Assembly (NCBI GenBank): GCA_019009955.1
Contig: CM032228.1
Coordinates: 133,314,501 to 133,378,500 of the forward strand
Length of the DNA stretch: 64,000 nucleotides
Source: Riptortus pedestris
Taxonomy: Eukaryota > Arthropoda > Insecta > Hemiptera > Alydidae
Direction of reading: 5' to 3'
Below, in pieces: positions 53,280 through 64,000 of this stretch. The translations under genes were made by a program, and so were the position numbers. Numbering within the stretch: position 1 is the first letter of the stretch; each line of letters starts with the position of its first letter. Under the pieces are notes generated by a model, which was given only the letters and a program-made list of their open reading frames with translations, was not told where the DNA came from and did no database searches.

Positions 53280-53298
53280 GCACGCATGCGCACACACT
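53131..53298 (+). repeat. compound (CT)n-(ACGC)n-(AC)n microsatellite
   Basis: CT units at about 53131-53198, CACG/ACGC units to about 53221, then AC units to about 53280 and a CGCACGCATGCGCACACA end. The CT part forms the C-rich arm of the skew island that begins near 52840. Confidence 0.95.
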
Positions 53299-53554
53299 TA
53301 TTTATCAGACAGGAAAGTCCTCATACTTGAAGAAAATAGTCGTACTTATACAAACATAAGATATAAGAGAAAAGAGAACAGTTATACTGCGCTAAATGAT
53401 AGCTAATTTATTAAATTGTGAAAGCAAAAATTTGTACTAACATTAAAACTTGAAACAGGAGCTAGGCTTTAATAGTAAACAGTGTACTTTATCAATGGCC
53501 CGTTTCTTGACGACGACTATGTTTCCTTATAAATTCCAAAGAGGCGTGAAAGAC

Positions 53555-53910
53555 AATCTTTGGAAGAACTAATGAAAAGAGAAAGGGAAGAGAGGAGAGT
53601 TAACGAGCAACGATTACCCACTCACTTACTAGAGGGCCGACATAATTATAGTAGCATTCATCAAAAAAGATATTAAGGACCCGGAAAGGCCATTCATCTG
53701 CAGCATAGAGCGAGGCTCGGGACCGACAAAAACACTTAACAGCGGCTCTCTGTAATTAATTAAATCAATGGGAGAGGGGGTTAGAAAGGGGCTGTGTCCT
53801 CTCTATTTATTCATTAATAACTAATAGGCCATCAAGGGAGTGCGCTGTCTCTCACAGCCGAGTCATCAACATCCTACACACGCTCCCTCAGTCATTAAGC
53901 AACCTCACAA
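53555..53910. other. compound G-to-C skew island 22
   Basis: Two successive switches: gaaagggaagagaggagag to cccactcac, then gggagagggggttag to tgtcctctc and cacacgctccctc. TGTAATTAATTAAATC is at 53751-53766. Confidence 0.5.
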
Positions 53911-54277
53911 AAAATGCACGAATAAATGGATAGACAAACTAGCAAAATATTCCAACGGTCTTCATGAACTACTAAATACCGACGGTTAGAAACAAAACTA
54001 CCAGTGGGAAAACTGCATAAAGAACACATCAGTGTTTGTCCACTATTCACAAGCTTCATAAATAAATGTCACCTAGTCATCCAAAAACAGTTGTTCATGT
54101 TTTCAAAATCTCCTTCATATGAATTCTTAAAAATACTTTAAATAAATTATTATCATTACTGAATTAGTCTCATTGCCATCAAACATACGAAATAGGCTTG
54201 ACATAAGCATTAAAACTTTAATAAACATGGCCACTTAAGCGAAACAAAAACAAAATAAACCAACAGCAAGTAAAGTA

Positions 54278-54335
54278 TTCATTAAATAAAATTCTTAGTT
54301 CTACACTGGCTAGAATAGATGTGGGTATTAATAAA
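54278..54335 (+). mobile_element. short SINE 3'-domain fragment
   Basis: attcattaaataaaattcttag ... cactggctagaatagatgtggg matches the tail segment of the 34.6-kb SINE. Only about 55 nt remain. Confidence 0.55.
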
Positions 54336-55651
54336 TAACAATAATACATAGCACTGGTCCTCGGTTACTATAGCCTAATAAATCCAGAGACTATCAATGT
54401 GAACAGAAGAGCTTATTGTATTGGATCAATAACGTGTATTAGGATTGGCAGAGACTGCTTTGGGAATTCAAAAGTGTCTGATTAGTAAAATGTACTAAAT
54501 GTAATCTCTAATAAAATTCCCCCAGCCCTGGACCATTGAGGGTGCGGTATGGCCCATTTGTTAAGGTCCAAGAAACATAGCACAGTCAGGGGACTCCTTA
54601 AAAGAAGGGATCCCCGGATGAAAATATCAGAAGGTATACACCAGACTACACTAGCACACAATACGTCTCCTTAAACGGTCACTAATAGCTAGAATAGAAG
54701 CAACAATATATGAGAATGGAAATAATAGTTAACTTAATCATTGAAATAATATTTCATTTAATTCATATTTATTTTATTTAGACATTTTAACATAAAATAA
54801 ATACATCGCAACTTTTTGTAGAGCTTTAACCAAATAATGAACTATGAAAAATGAGCAGAAAAGTAATCAGAATGAAGCTCTGAAAATTCTCAAAAAGGAT
54901 TAGCACTAAAAATAAACAGTTCTGAATAATAACCAACATTTTTCATTCCACAAACCGTGGCTTGTTGACCAAGAAACGATTTGTTTCAATAAATTACTCG
55001 TTATTATGGTAGATTAGACAGCTAAGAGTCATCATTAGATGAACTAAGATGAGGTTATCATTGAGTTGTTGACGCATTAATTTTCTATAAGCCGAATACT
55101 ATAAAATAATACGATGTTTCTTGATCCCAGGGCATGAAAATAACAAAAAATAATAGAGTACATTTACTTAGTTTAACAAAAAAAAAGAAGAGATTAGGTC
55201 GACAAATGTAAAATTAAAATAAAGGAGTGTTTTGTTTGTTTAATACACTGTTAAGCTTTTTTTCATTCTTTACTAAAACCTACTGCAATGTATCATAATC
55301 AAAAAACTGAGATAGATTAAGAAATAATATAAAGGATACAATGGAATCCTTCATCCATGTTGTAGTTTCTTTCAAAATAAATCTGTAAACAGTGAATGAC
55401 AATCTGAACTATGTCACAATCACGAGTTCTCAGCCCCTGACTCATGCAACACATTTGAATTCATGTGGTTATTCTAGTCCTGATCTTTGGCCAAAATGCT
55501 AAATCTATTCAACTGCTATGTTATTCGAGATGATTTATTCAAACTGATAAAAGACAAACTGGTTTAAAATATTTAAAGAGCAAACAATTTAATGTTAAAG
55601 GAGAAATAAAGTTAACAGAAACTAAAGTATATTTCTTTACATCTCTTTTAT

Positions 55652-55878
55652 TATTTATTATTTTATTTTACGTCCACTTTATGCTACTAGGCTAATCGGG
55701 ACGGGTTATCTACAGGTTACCACCCTTTTCTAGCCAGGATGGGCACAAGGAGTTTATTTAATGAATCCGTCATTAAATAAATTTCCACTGCCCAGGGCGG
55801 GATTCGAACCCACCACTCTACGTCTGCCATGCGAGATTAGGACCAACGCCCTAACTCGCAAGGCCAACCTGAGCCCCC
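55652..55878 (-). mobile_element. tRNA-derived SINE with 16-bp target-site duplication
   Basis: Full-length copy on the minus strand. The head is GGGGCTCAGGTTGGCC, the B box GGGTTCGAATCCCGCC is an excellent match, and the AT-rich 3' tail is at the left edge. Perfect direct repeats TTTACATCTCTTTTAT flank it at 55636-55651 and 55879-55894. The intact duplication implies a recent insertion. Confidence 0.9.
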
Positions 55879-56364
55879 TTTACATCTCTTTTATGGGACT
55901 GAGGATAAAAAAGGAGTATATTTCAACAGGTTAACTCCCTTTTCAAGCCAGGATAAGACCTAGCATTATACACACAGAGACCATCTGAAAGCTTTAATCC
56001 AACTTCAAGTGCACTGATATAGGTACTCTGCTATGAAAACGTTTGTCGGTTCCGGTTACAGATGATTTGGATCTAAACCAAAAACATCTCATAGTAAATC
56101 AAGGATCCCTACACATCTCGTGTCAGTTCAATCAGGACTAGACCCTCTTTAGCTACCTCTTGAGGGGACCCATCGAACACAGTACTATGCAAGTACCTAA
56201 GCCAGTAGACTTCCGGACGCTCACACACAGGACGGACGTATACACTTAATTTTCTCTGAACTCGATTAATACTCATTATATTTCTGTTGTACGGCCTTTA
56301 AAATTCTCCAAGATAAGGTCAACAATGCCTGTTTAGTCCATAAATCATAAACGCCACCCATGTT

Positions 56365-56800
56365 CGAACAAAGCAGGAGTGGCTCACGACGAAAGACAGC
56401 ATTCGCTTACTTTAATGGGGTGTTTAAGGGGCTATTAGAGGAGCGAGTGTTTAATAGAGGCATAGAGGGAATATTGAGGTCTTATTTAAATGACGGAAGA
56501 GGTGTAGTAGTGAGACCGGGCTGGGAACACAGTGAAGAGAGGTTTAGGTAATGGGAGATAAGGTAGAGACTGTAATAACGCCTAATCAGGGGAAGTGAAA
56601 GGTAGCAGTTAGTGCCGGACGGTTGGGCTCGAGTCTTGCTCCGCCGCTCCGAACCCCACCGTGCTCATAACCGAAACGCACCAACACTCCGGAAAAATGT
56701 CCAACTGAAACCCAGTATTCCGGAACCCCTGATCCTACACTCAGAGGAGCATTAAGGACAACTGGCTTTACACTAGTCATGCTACACTCAGCCACTCTTT
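56365..56800. other. G-to-C skew island 23
   Basis: G arm 56380-56615 (aggggctattagaggagcg, gggaatattgagg, gaagagaggtttagg). Switch about 56625. C arm with gctccgccgctccgaacccc and ccagtattccggaacccc. Confidence 0.65.
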
Positions 56801-57299
56801 ATCTAGATTCTTCCTTAGGCAGGGTATTTATTTCATTTGACATGCTTTTACGATCTTCAATTAGTAACATTCATCAAGGAGGATGTTAATTTTTAACTGA
56901 TACACTACGCCCTAATACCACGGAAAAAGTTCGTTTTTCCGTCTGGAGAATTTATTAGAAAGACCCTCGGATTAATTGTACTTTTAAGAAGGATGAACCT
57001 TGCAATGAAATGTCTTGTGTGAATACATATACTACAATTTTTTTTCTTTGTCATTGGTCGAAGAGAGAAGGAAGAGCACGTGTATTAACTACGTGCGGTA
57101 TTGGTTGGAGTGCTTTAGGCTACAGACACAAACTCTTTTTGTCCACAGCACCTGGCTTATCGCCCTTTGCGGGTCTCATTACGCCACTGGTTTATAGCCG
57201 TAATAACATCAGTAGGATTAGCTCATTTTATTGCTATATCATAAATTTTAATTGTTCCTTGAAAATATAATTATAATACTTATTAACTTAGGTTATGAA

Positions 57300-57775
57300 A
57301 GAAGATGAAGTAATAAGAAAAAGAAAGAGAGATGGCTATGGGGGAGAGAGAGCCCCCACTCTCTCCGGGCGGGCGGCCTTTGAAGGGGATAAAAGAGCGA
57401 TGTGCCTAATTAGAGGAGGGTCATTCGCTGAGGTAATACCCTAGGCGGAGAGGGAAAGGTTTAGGCTTTTAAGCAATTATTATTAAACTCAATTTGAACA
57501 TGGGTATGGATGGGTTGGCTGCTTTCATTAGTTTTTTCCATGGGAGCCAAAGCAGAGAGAGCGGTCGGATAGCCCCTGACCGCCAACCTCCTAACCCTTT
57601 TCGCAATAATTTAATAAAGCCAGTGACAGCTAATTTCATAAGGACTCTCAACTCTCTCATTCTCTCTCTCTCCCCCTCCCTCTCCTTCCACTTGAATTAT
57701 CCTTTCATTAATAATATCCTTTGATATTCCCCCAGCCAAACACTCCTCTCCCTAATTTTCACATGGGCCACCTTC
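57300..57775. other. G-to-C skew island 24
   Basis: G arm gggggagagagagc, gaggagggtc, aggcggagagggaaagg; C arm cctgaccgccaacctcc and tctctctctccccctccc. CCTAATTAGAGG is at 57406-57417. Confidence 0.6.
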
Positions 57776-57944
57776 ATTGTGCCTTTCAATTTTGAACAAT
57801 GGCCCATGCGTCACAATAATGAGCAATTTGAGACTGAAACAAAGCTACCTGAAATAATCATTCACTAAAGTGTATAATGGGACATTTTGGAAACAGTTAG
57901 TACATACTACCTATATTAAAGACGCCATGAATTATGGAAAAAAG

Positions 57945-58736
57945 TCCGTCACGCAGGGGCTGCGTAAACTAAGCAGATTTCCCACGTGAAGTTTTACAAT
58001 AGAGAAATTTCACGAAAGCCGAGCAGTTAATGAAACGGCCGAACTAGCTTTTGGCGGGAAAGTCACTTCGTCCGTTAGCCACCCAGATTTAATAAAAATG
58101 GAAATATCTCGGTTAATATTCAAGATAGAGAATAAACGTATATAACAATATTTATAGTAAATTTAATTTGCAATAAGATTGATTCTGTACAAGTTTTCGA
58201 TCCGACGTATAGTAACGGAGATATTCCGAATTTTCGAAAATCCTCCCCTTTAAACCCCCCCTCTTGTACTAGAGTTACGAAAAAATGTGAAAATATGATC
58301 TTTCGTGATGACTGAAACAGTCATATATCAAAACATATATAGCATAGATCAATAAAGCATCTTCGAAACAAGATAACATTGGTTCTATAGAACTCTTCGA
58401 CCCGACTCATAAAAACGGAGATATTTCGAATTTTCAAAATTCGTCCCACTCTAAAATCCCCCTCTCACTGGTCGAATTTCAGCCGTTAACGAACTTGATC
58501 TTTCTTTTTACATATAATGATTATATATCGAGTTTGGTAACGATCAAACAAAAATTGCGACCGCTAGAGCGGCAACAGACAAATATATATATATATATAT
58601 ATACACACACAGTTTTGAACGGACCTCATTTTCGTCATCTACTAGGTAGGATCGATGGAGATTTGAAGAAAAATTTCGAAAATTCCGTCATGAGTACAAC
58701 CTCAATAGCTGATTTCCCTTAAGGGAAATCTGCTAA
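57945..58736 (+). mobile_element. HINE/DINE-1-like element, copy 10 (full length, internal duplication)
   Basis: It runs from TCCGTCACGCAGGGGCTGCG to CTAA, with a perfect terminal palindrome (58711-58730) and a TA/CA microsatellite at 58580-58610. At 792 nt it is longer than the others. The module 'CAATAAGATTGATTCTG ... CGATCCGAC ... AACGGAGATATT ... TTTTCGAAAA' occurs twice, at 58171-58250 and 58369-58453, separated by about 120 nt of sequence not seen in the other copies. Confidence 0.87.
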
Positions 58737-59034
58737 AAACGTAAAAACAGCTTCAAGTCGTTCCTAATTTCTGCAGAAAACGACCAACGCACCATGCATT
58801 TTTAGTAACACCAATAACTTAGAATAATAGGACGTTCCAACTTTTGAATATAGTTACAAGTACAACTCGTAACTTTGAGTTGTTGACTTAAATTATTGAA
58901 TTTTCTTCAATGAGTTGTATGACAGCAGTAATGAATCTTCCAAACTAGTTAAACCGCATTCAAATTAATATGTGGCTGTGAATAATAAATTTGTGTATTC
59001 GGAGTAGAAGAGCTTCAAATAAAGTGTATTGAAA

Positions 59035-59325
59035 TCCAGAGAGAGCCGTTTTTAAATGACGGTATATCTGATGGGCAGACTGATTGACGGACAACAATTA
59101 GAGGGAAAGATAGTAGGAAACAAACCAGTTGAATCAATTGAATAAGAGAATGGAGGAAGGTAGCCGCAGAGAGGTAGAAAAGGCGGTGAACAATTAAAGA
59201 GGAGAGTGTGAACCGTTCATTAGCAGGAGCCATGACCGCCCGTCACGGATGAGCCACTCAATTTCCGCTAGGAGCACTCGACGTCCGCTATATCACCCAA
59301 GAATATGTCACCCTCCTGTCCCAAT
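59035..59325. other. G-to-C skew island 25
   Basis: G-rich to about 59225 (gaatggaggaaggtag, agaggtagaaaaggcgg), then C-rich (catgaccgcccgtcac, ccgctatatcaccc, accctcctgtccc). Confidence 0.6.
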
Positions 59326-60432
59326 GATGATGACGATGGATGCAAGGCACGTAAGTCAAGATAAAGGAAGTGGAACTAATGAATAATAATGGAACACACT
59401 AAAAGTGACAATGGCTAGTGCCAGGAATACCAGAGAAGCGAAGGCAGGAAGCGAATACTATTCACTCAGACCATCAGATGGATAGAAATATTTATTTTAA
59501 GCCAATGACAACAGTTCTTCTTTCATATTACAAACAACTAGCAAAAGGAAGTACTAAATCATTTACACAAGCATATATTGGTACTCTTAAGTATATGCTC
59601 CCCAGCTGCAGCAATTAATGTAATATACACTGTGAATATACTTGCAGTATATAGATCATATATAGTAAAACAAATTAACATACAATAAAATATGAAGAAG
59701 AGACACAAATCCTGGAAAATGAATAGTAAGAATAATTTTAATTAGTATCGTTTTATCTTTATTTTCAAACCATGCACAATGGCATCATTGTTCCACGAAA
59801 ATCAGTAAAATTAGAGAATTTGCATTCAGTTCATCCTTATTAATTATCCTGACGTCAAATATACAAACAAAACAGACTATGATAAGAAAAGGAATGTAAC
59901 TCGGCAAGCAATACAAAAATTCCAAGAGAGGATGCTTCTTCGGCTCTAGGAAAGGTTTTCAGAATAAAAGAATTCATGACGACCAAGATTTATTGTAGAA
60001 GACAACGTCACAAGTCCAAACATTATTGAATTGTAACGCGTACAGGAAGAGCTGATTTTTCCTAAAAAAAAAAAAAAAATGTTGTTTCTAAATACAATAT
60101 GCAATGTAAAGTAAGTATATTTTAATTGCCGTATAATTAAATGCGCTTAGCAGAGTTATCCCCACCAAACATACATATACTACAGATTGCTTATAATTTT
60201 TTTAATATCTCAGACATTAGGTAAAAATGAGTCTCTTTTCTTTTAGAAACTTCTTAAAATCTTGATAAAAATTGAATATGAGCCATTCTCCGGGAACACA
60301 AGATATAAATATACGAAACCAGAGGTTGAAATCCTTAATTGTCAAATGTCAATGCTCCCATGGACCCTTGGATAAGTCTAGAGTCAAGTAAAGGAAATAG
60401 TTAACCAGATAAAATCTTAACTAGATAAAAAT

Positions 60433-60720
60433 AGACGTCCGCAGGGGCGGCGTGAACTAAACTGATTTACCACGTGCTGGATATGCTGCTGATCTGTTCT
60501 CTATTCTTTCTGTAAAAAGAAGGTTGTAAAAACATAGCTCAAAATTTCAGTTGCACATGAGCTGACAATCTGCATATAAAACAAACTAAATCAAGATCCG
60601 AATAATGTGATCACAAGTATAATATTTTGGCCTTACTTCCACATTTGAGGTATAATCTCCATTATAGAAAGAGAGGGTAAGGAATCAGATGTAAAAAAGT
60701 ATTTAATAGTACTAAAGCTA
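60433..60720 (+). mobile_element. diverged HINE-like 5' fragment, copy 11
   Basis: GTCCGCAGGGGCGGCGTGAACTAAACTGATTTACC resembles the family start. The sequence that follows (gctgctgatctgttctctattc) matches the leader of the 11.5-kb copy. The family's middle and 3' blocks are not recognisable, so the right boundary is approximate. Confidence 0.45.
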
Positions 60721-61325
60721 ACGGTTTATCGAATCTAAACCTTAACAGACCGTACCTAGACTGTGAAATTGACTCCAACAGGAGAATGCAGGGGTAGTAA
60801 AGAGCATAGGCCTAAGCATAGGTGGTATAGGCACCAATTACGGGGAGGCATCCAGCCATTAGAACTAACAGGTGGTCTACACGCTGGTTCTTTCACGGGG
60901 ATATGCCTCCGTCATGGCCCCTAACGAGGGGACCCCTTCCATATCTTTAGTACGAGGCACATGTGGCAAACAGCTGGTGGCCATCAATAAACTCTAATTA
61001 AACGATGAAAGTCATTTAAAAAATAAGTCACATACATAAACAATTCAAAGGTGAATCAAAGCTTACGGTCTTTTCAAAATTCACTAGAAATACTATCATG
61101 GGAAAAAGAAATCTTTCGTTGTCTTAACCGAAAAAAGGGTAATTAGAAGATCTAATTAAAACATACGCGGTTTCAAAGACCGACGACCCTCTATCTAGCC
61201 GAGAGGTGGGGCAACCAGTCTGTAGACATGTAGATGGAATAGAGTAAAGCCACATGTCCCTAGCGATTTACTCAATAAACTCCAGATACTTCTCTGCATG
61301 GTAGCTAACAGCGACAACTGGTAGC

Positions 61326-61327
<2 letters not shown>

Positions 61328-61384
<57 letters not shown>
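61328..61384 (+). repeat. compound (TA)n-(GA)n microsatellite
   Basis: About 14 TA units directly joined to about 14 GA units. Confidence 0.95.
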
Positions 61385-61389
<5 letters not shown>

Positions 61390-63419
61390 CCTTATGAATA
61401 TTTTTACATTATCCCATCCTTACATTACAATTTACAAACTAGACGGCGGCAGTTGGAAGGAACACAGGAATAAAAAAATCAAGATTATCTATTGTCTCAT
61501 CGGAAAAATCATCATTGGGCCCCCTCCTCCACATTTCCTACGAATGAGGTCACTCAAGCCAACAAAAAATTGTAACAGGCGCCATCAAAAAATGAGAACA
61601 AAAACAGCTCACTTATCAGACAACTCCAGCAGTATATGAAGACGTAACATGACAAATTGACTGATGAAGAAAAAAAAAAACACTTATGTTTACTTATGCT
61701 AATGTTCATGAGGTTTGCTCTTCAAGGGAAAATAATATGTTCTAAAATGTCCCCTAAAGAGACTTTCAATATGTGCAATAGCAGTAAATACCCAAGGAAA
61801 CAGTAGATATTCTGAATAATTGGGTTTCTCAACAAAAAACATATAGCAAATATCAACGTCCAAATGAAACATTCAGGAAGAATAATTAATTAACATTTAT
61901 TGAAATAAAGATTAATACAGTTGCTGGGAGAGTTTTAAAATTTTAGTGGGAAAAACTCATTTTTTACTTATACTCAAAAGTTGTTATTTACTTGTACATA
62001 TGAATTACTTGAACATTCTGATTAATGTTCGAAATTAAATAACATTCCTATTGTTTAATTTTAAAAAAATATAGTATGAACAAAACAAATCTGAATTTAC
62101 TCAACGTGATGGGACTAGAAGTTGTAGCGAAATAAGTTAATAAATTTTGAGTTTTATTAACTTATGTCTAGGGGGTCTATTATAAAGTATGGCGTAATTG
62201 CAATTACTATTGCTTATATTCTTTTCTTTTTTTTAACAGTTGTTTTGGAGTTATTTCTTAACAAAGCTAGTATATTGGTATACCTTGGATCAGGCTTTGG
62301 TGAGAAAGAAATTTTAACAGATGCATGATACTTTAATAATGATGAATACAATCAATGATTGTGACTTATTTATACTGCGTTTGATGTCTTGCATAATGAA
62401 GTGGGGTTGATTAACTGATTTACTTTCTTCAAGGTACTCGAAATCTATGATCATGCAATAGGCAATCTCAGAGGTACCTATATAAAATAAATATAAACAT
62501 TGAGAACTATATTTTGAATATTAAGAAGGGATTAATTGAGAAACCAATTCACGCTTATTCTTCGTGACTCTATAATAGTACGTTTATTGCCAGTAGTTAT
62601 AATGAGAAGCTACAAAGGGAAAACGTATAGGATAATACTGCACAGAAAATTAAACAGATTGTAACCTCTAAATGAGAAATATACAGGCTCATTATTCAAC
62701 CTAAATATTTTACCGAGCAAACTCGAGGACCTCAGGTAGTATATGTATTTATATATATTTCTTTTTTTCTGAGCCATGTTGGACTAAATGAATTGTATGC
62801 AAACAAGTTTGTAAAACAGAGTTTTTTTTTCCGAGTCAACATGACTTAGACTGAAGATAACATAAACAGAGGGTCATCTTTTTAAACGTTGCTTAAGTAT
62901 ACCCTATAGTATTCAACAGGTTCATATGAGAAACTTTTATACATTGAGTCACATACTAGGATGTCAGAAAATATCAATAGTTAAGATAAAAATTGAATGA
63001 GTAACGCAAGATATAAAAAAAATGTTGACTAATGCACTGATGAAGTTTATACAAAATGAGTAAGAAGATGTCTTCCTCCCTGATATCAAGGCACATCATG
63101 TCTGGCCCATAACTACAGTGATTGATTCACATTGTTACTTCATATAACTGAAGTTTCCTTAAAAAATGACTCACGTTCAATTGTCATAGTTTTGTAAGAA
63201 ACGTTTTGAAGAAAGACAGAACTTAGATAGAGAAATGAGCACATTTTAGAGATTTTTTGTATTCGATATCAACAGTTCGCCCTAGATTATTTATGAGTAT
63301 ATATATACTTGAAATATTGGTTCATTTGTACCAAATTACTCTTTATCATTGAAGCAAATGCGCAGATTACCGTCAATCAATTTATGAAACCATGGCTTAT
63401 TTATTCGTTACCGATTAAT

Positions 63420-63668
63420 ATTGAGGATAGACAGTGTTTAAGGATGAGTAAGGAGAGGTGAATGTTTGCAATAGAAAGAGATAACGATAGAAGTAAGATG
63501 TGCCATGGCTAATTGAGATGATGTAGTATTGAGTGGGCAATTCATCACGGAAGCCGCTCCGTCCCCAACCACGCTACATCAGAGAATATTGAGTTCCTAA
63601 TCACCACTATCATCGAAACACAACCTTACAGAGTCCTATTAACCCCTTACAACCTCCACCATCTTGTA
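63420..63668. other. G-to-C skew island 26
   Basis: G arm gtaaggagaggtgaatg ... gagtgggc; switch about 63545; C arm gccgctccgtccccaaccac, cctccaccatc. Confidence 0.62.
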
Positions 63669-64000
63669 AGGTTGACTGATTAATTATTTTTTAATAAATA
63701 CAATCTATTATATACATAACTAGTACTCAGATGCAAAACGAAATGTGGTATTTTTAGTTATTATACTTGTAATACTTATACATTGAATTCCTCATTGCCG
63801 CACAGCAGTTAACATTAAAAATAAAAGCTGTGAAGAAACTGGGCGTCTTTATAATTTTGATAACTTCAATGCACTTATAGTTAATTGCTAATTAAAGAAA
63901 GAAGGAACAAAGGGATTATCCACCTAAAAAAAAAAAAAAGTACCCCCAAAATAGGTCGCATGAAAAAGGAGGAAAATGAGTTCAAACATTCGGTTAGGTG

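Larger units (their letters stand above)
59700..63400. other. first-intron sequence, mostly featureless
   Basis: AT-rich except for the HINE fragment (60433), the compound microsatellite (61328) and a GC-richer patch at 60780-60990 (ccccttccat, gcccctaacgaggggacccc), which resembles none of the families named here. No start-codon exon for groucho (MYP or MFP at the start) was found. Confidence 0.45.

Overview
The window is AT-rich animal DNA, and nearly all of it is intron of one gene on the minus strand: a groucho/TLE transcriptional corepressor. The gene was identified from four short exons whose conceptual peptides match the N-terminal Q (tetramerization) domain of Groucho/TLE almost residue for residue. 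Gene density, intron lengths, tRNA-derived SINEs, long GA/GT/TA microsatellites and DINE-1-like elements suggest an invertebrate, probably an arthropod. A crustacean is plausible, but the species cannot be fixed from the sequence.

The exons, in transcript order, are 26779-26682, then either 21189-21126 or 19822-19759, then 6856-6812. The two middle exons are 64-nt tandem duplicates with the same phase and encode two versions of one segment of the Q-domain helix. Using both, or neither, shifts the frame, so they should be spliced mutually exclusively. The start codon lies beyond the right edge and the rest of the protein (remaining Q, GP, CcN, SP and WD40 regions) beyond the left edge. The intron upstream of 26779 is at least 37 kb and contains one strong candidate recursive splice site (50381/50380) followed by a 48-nt in-frame candidate RS-exon. 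The intron downstream of 6812 is at least 6.8 kb.

The introns carry three kinds of structure. First, an interspersed family of about 0.6-0.8 kb (best copies at 3.2, 36.1, 37.7, 38.6 and 57.9 kb) starts with TCCGTCACGC. It has subterminal inverted repeats, an internal TA microsatellite and a terminal 20-bp palindrome just before CTAA, the layout of DINE-1/Helentron-type non-autonomous elements. Second, a tRNA-derived SINE family is present, with three copies retaining target-site duplications (33.1, 34.6 and 55.7 kb). Third, there are about 26 islands of 200-450 bp, spread through all introns, in which a G-rich left arm flips to a C-rich right arm on the + strand. Hand counts in one island give 46 G to 9 C over 120 nt, then 9 G to 47 C over the next 120 nt. 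Their function is unknown; intronic enhancers or replication initiation zones are the hypotheses offered.

No tRNA gene, rRNA, CRISPR array, intact transposase gene or second recognisable protein-coding gene was seen. The many other short open frames look like chance or repeat-derived frames.
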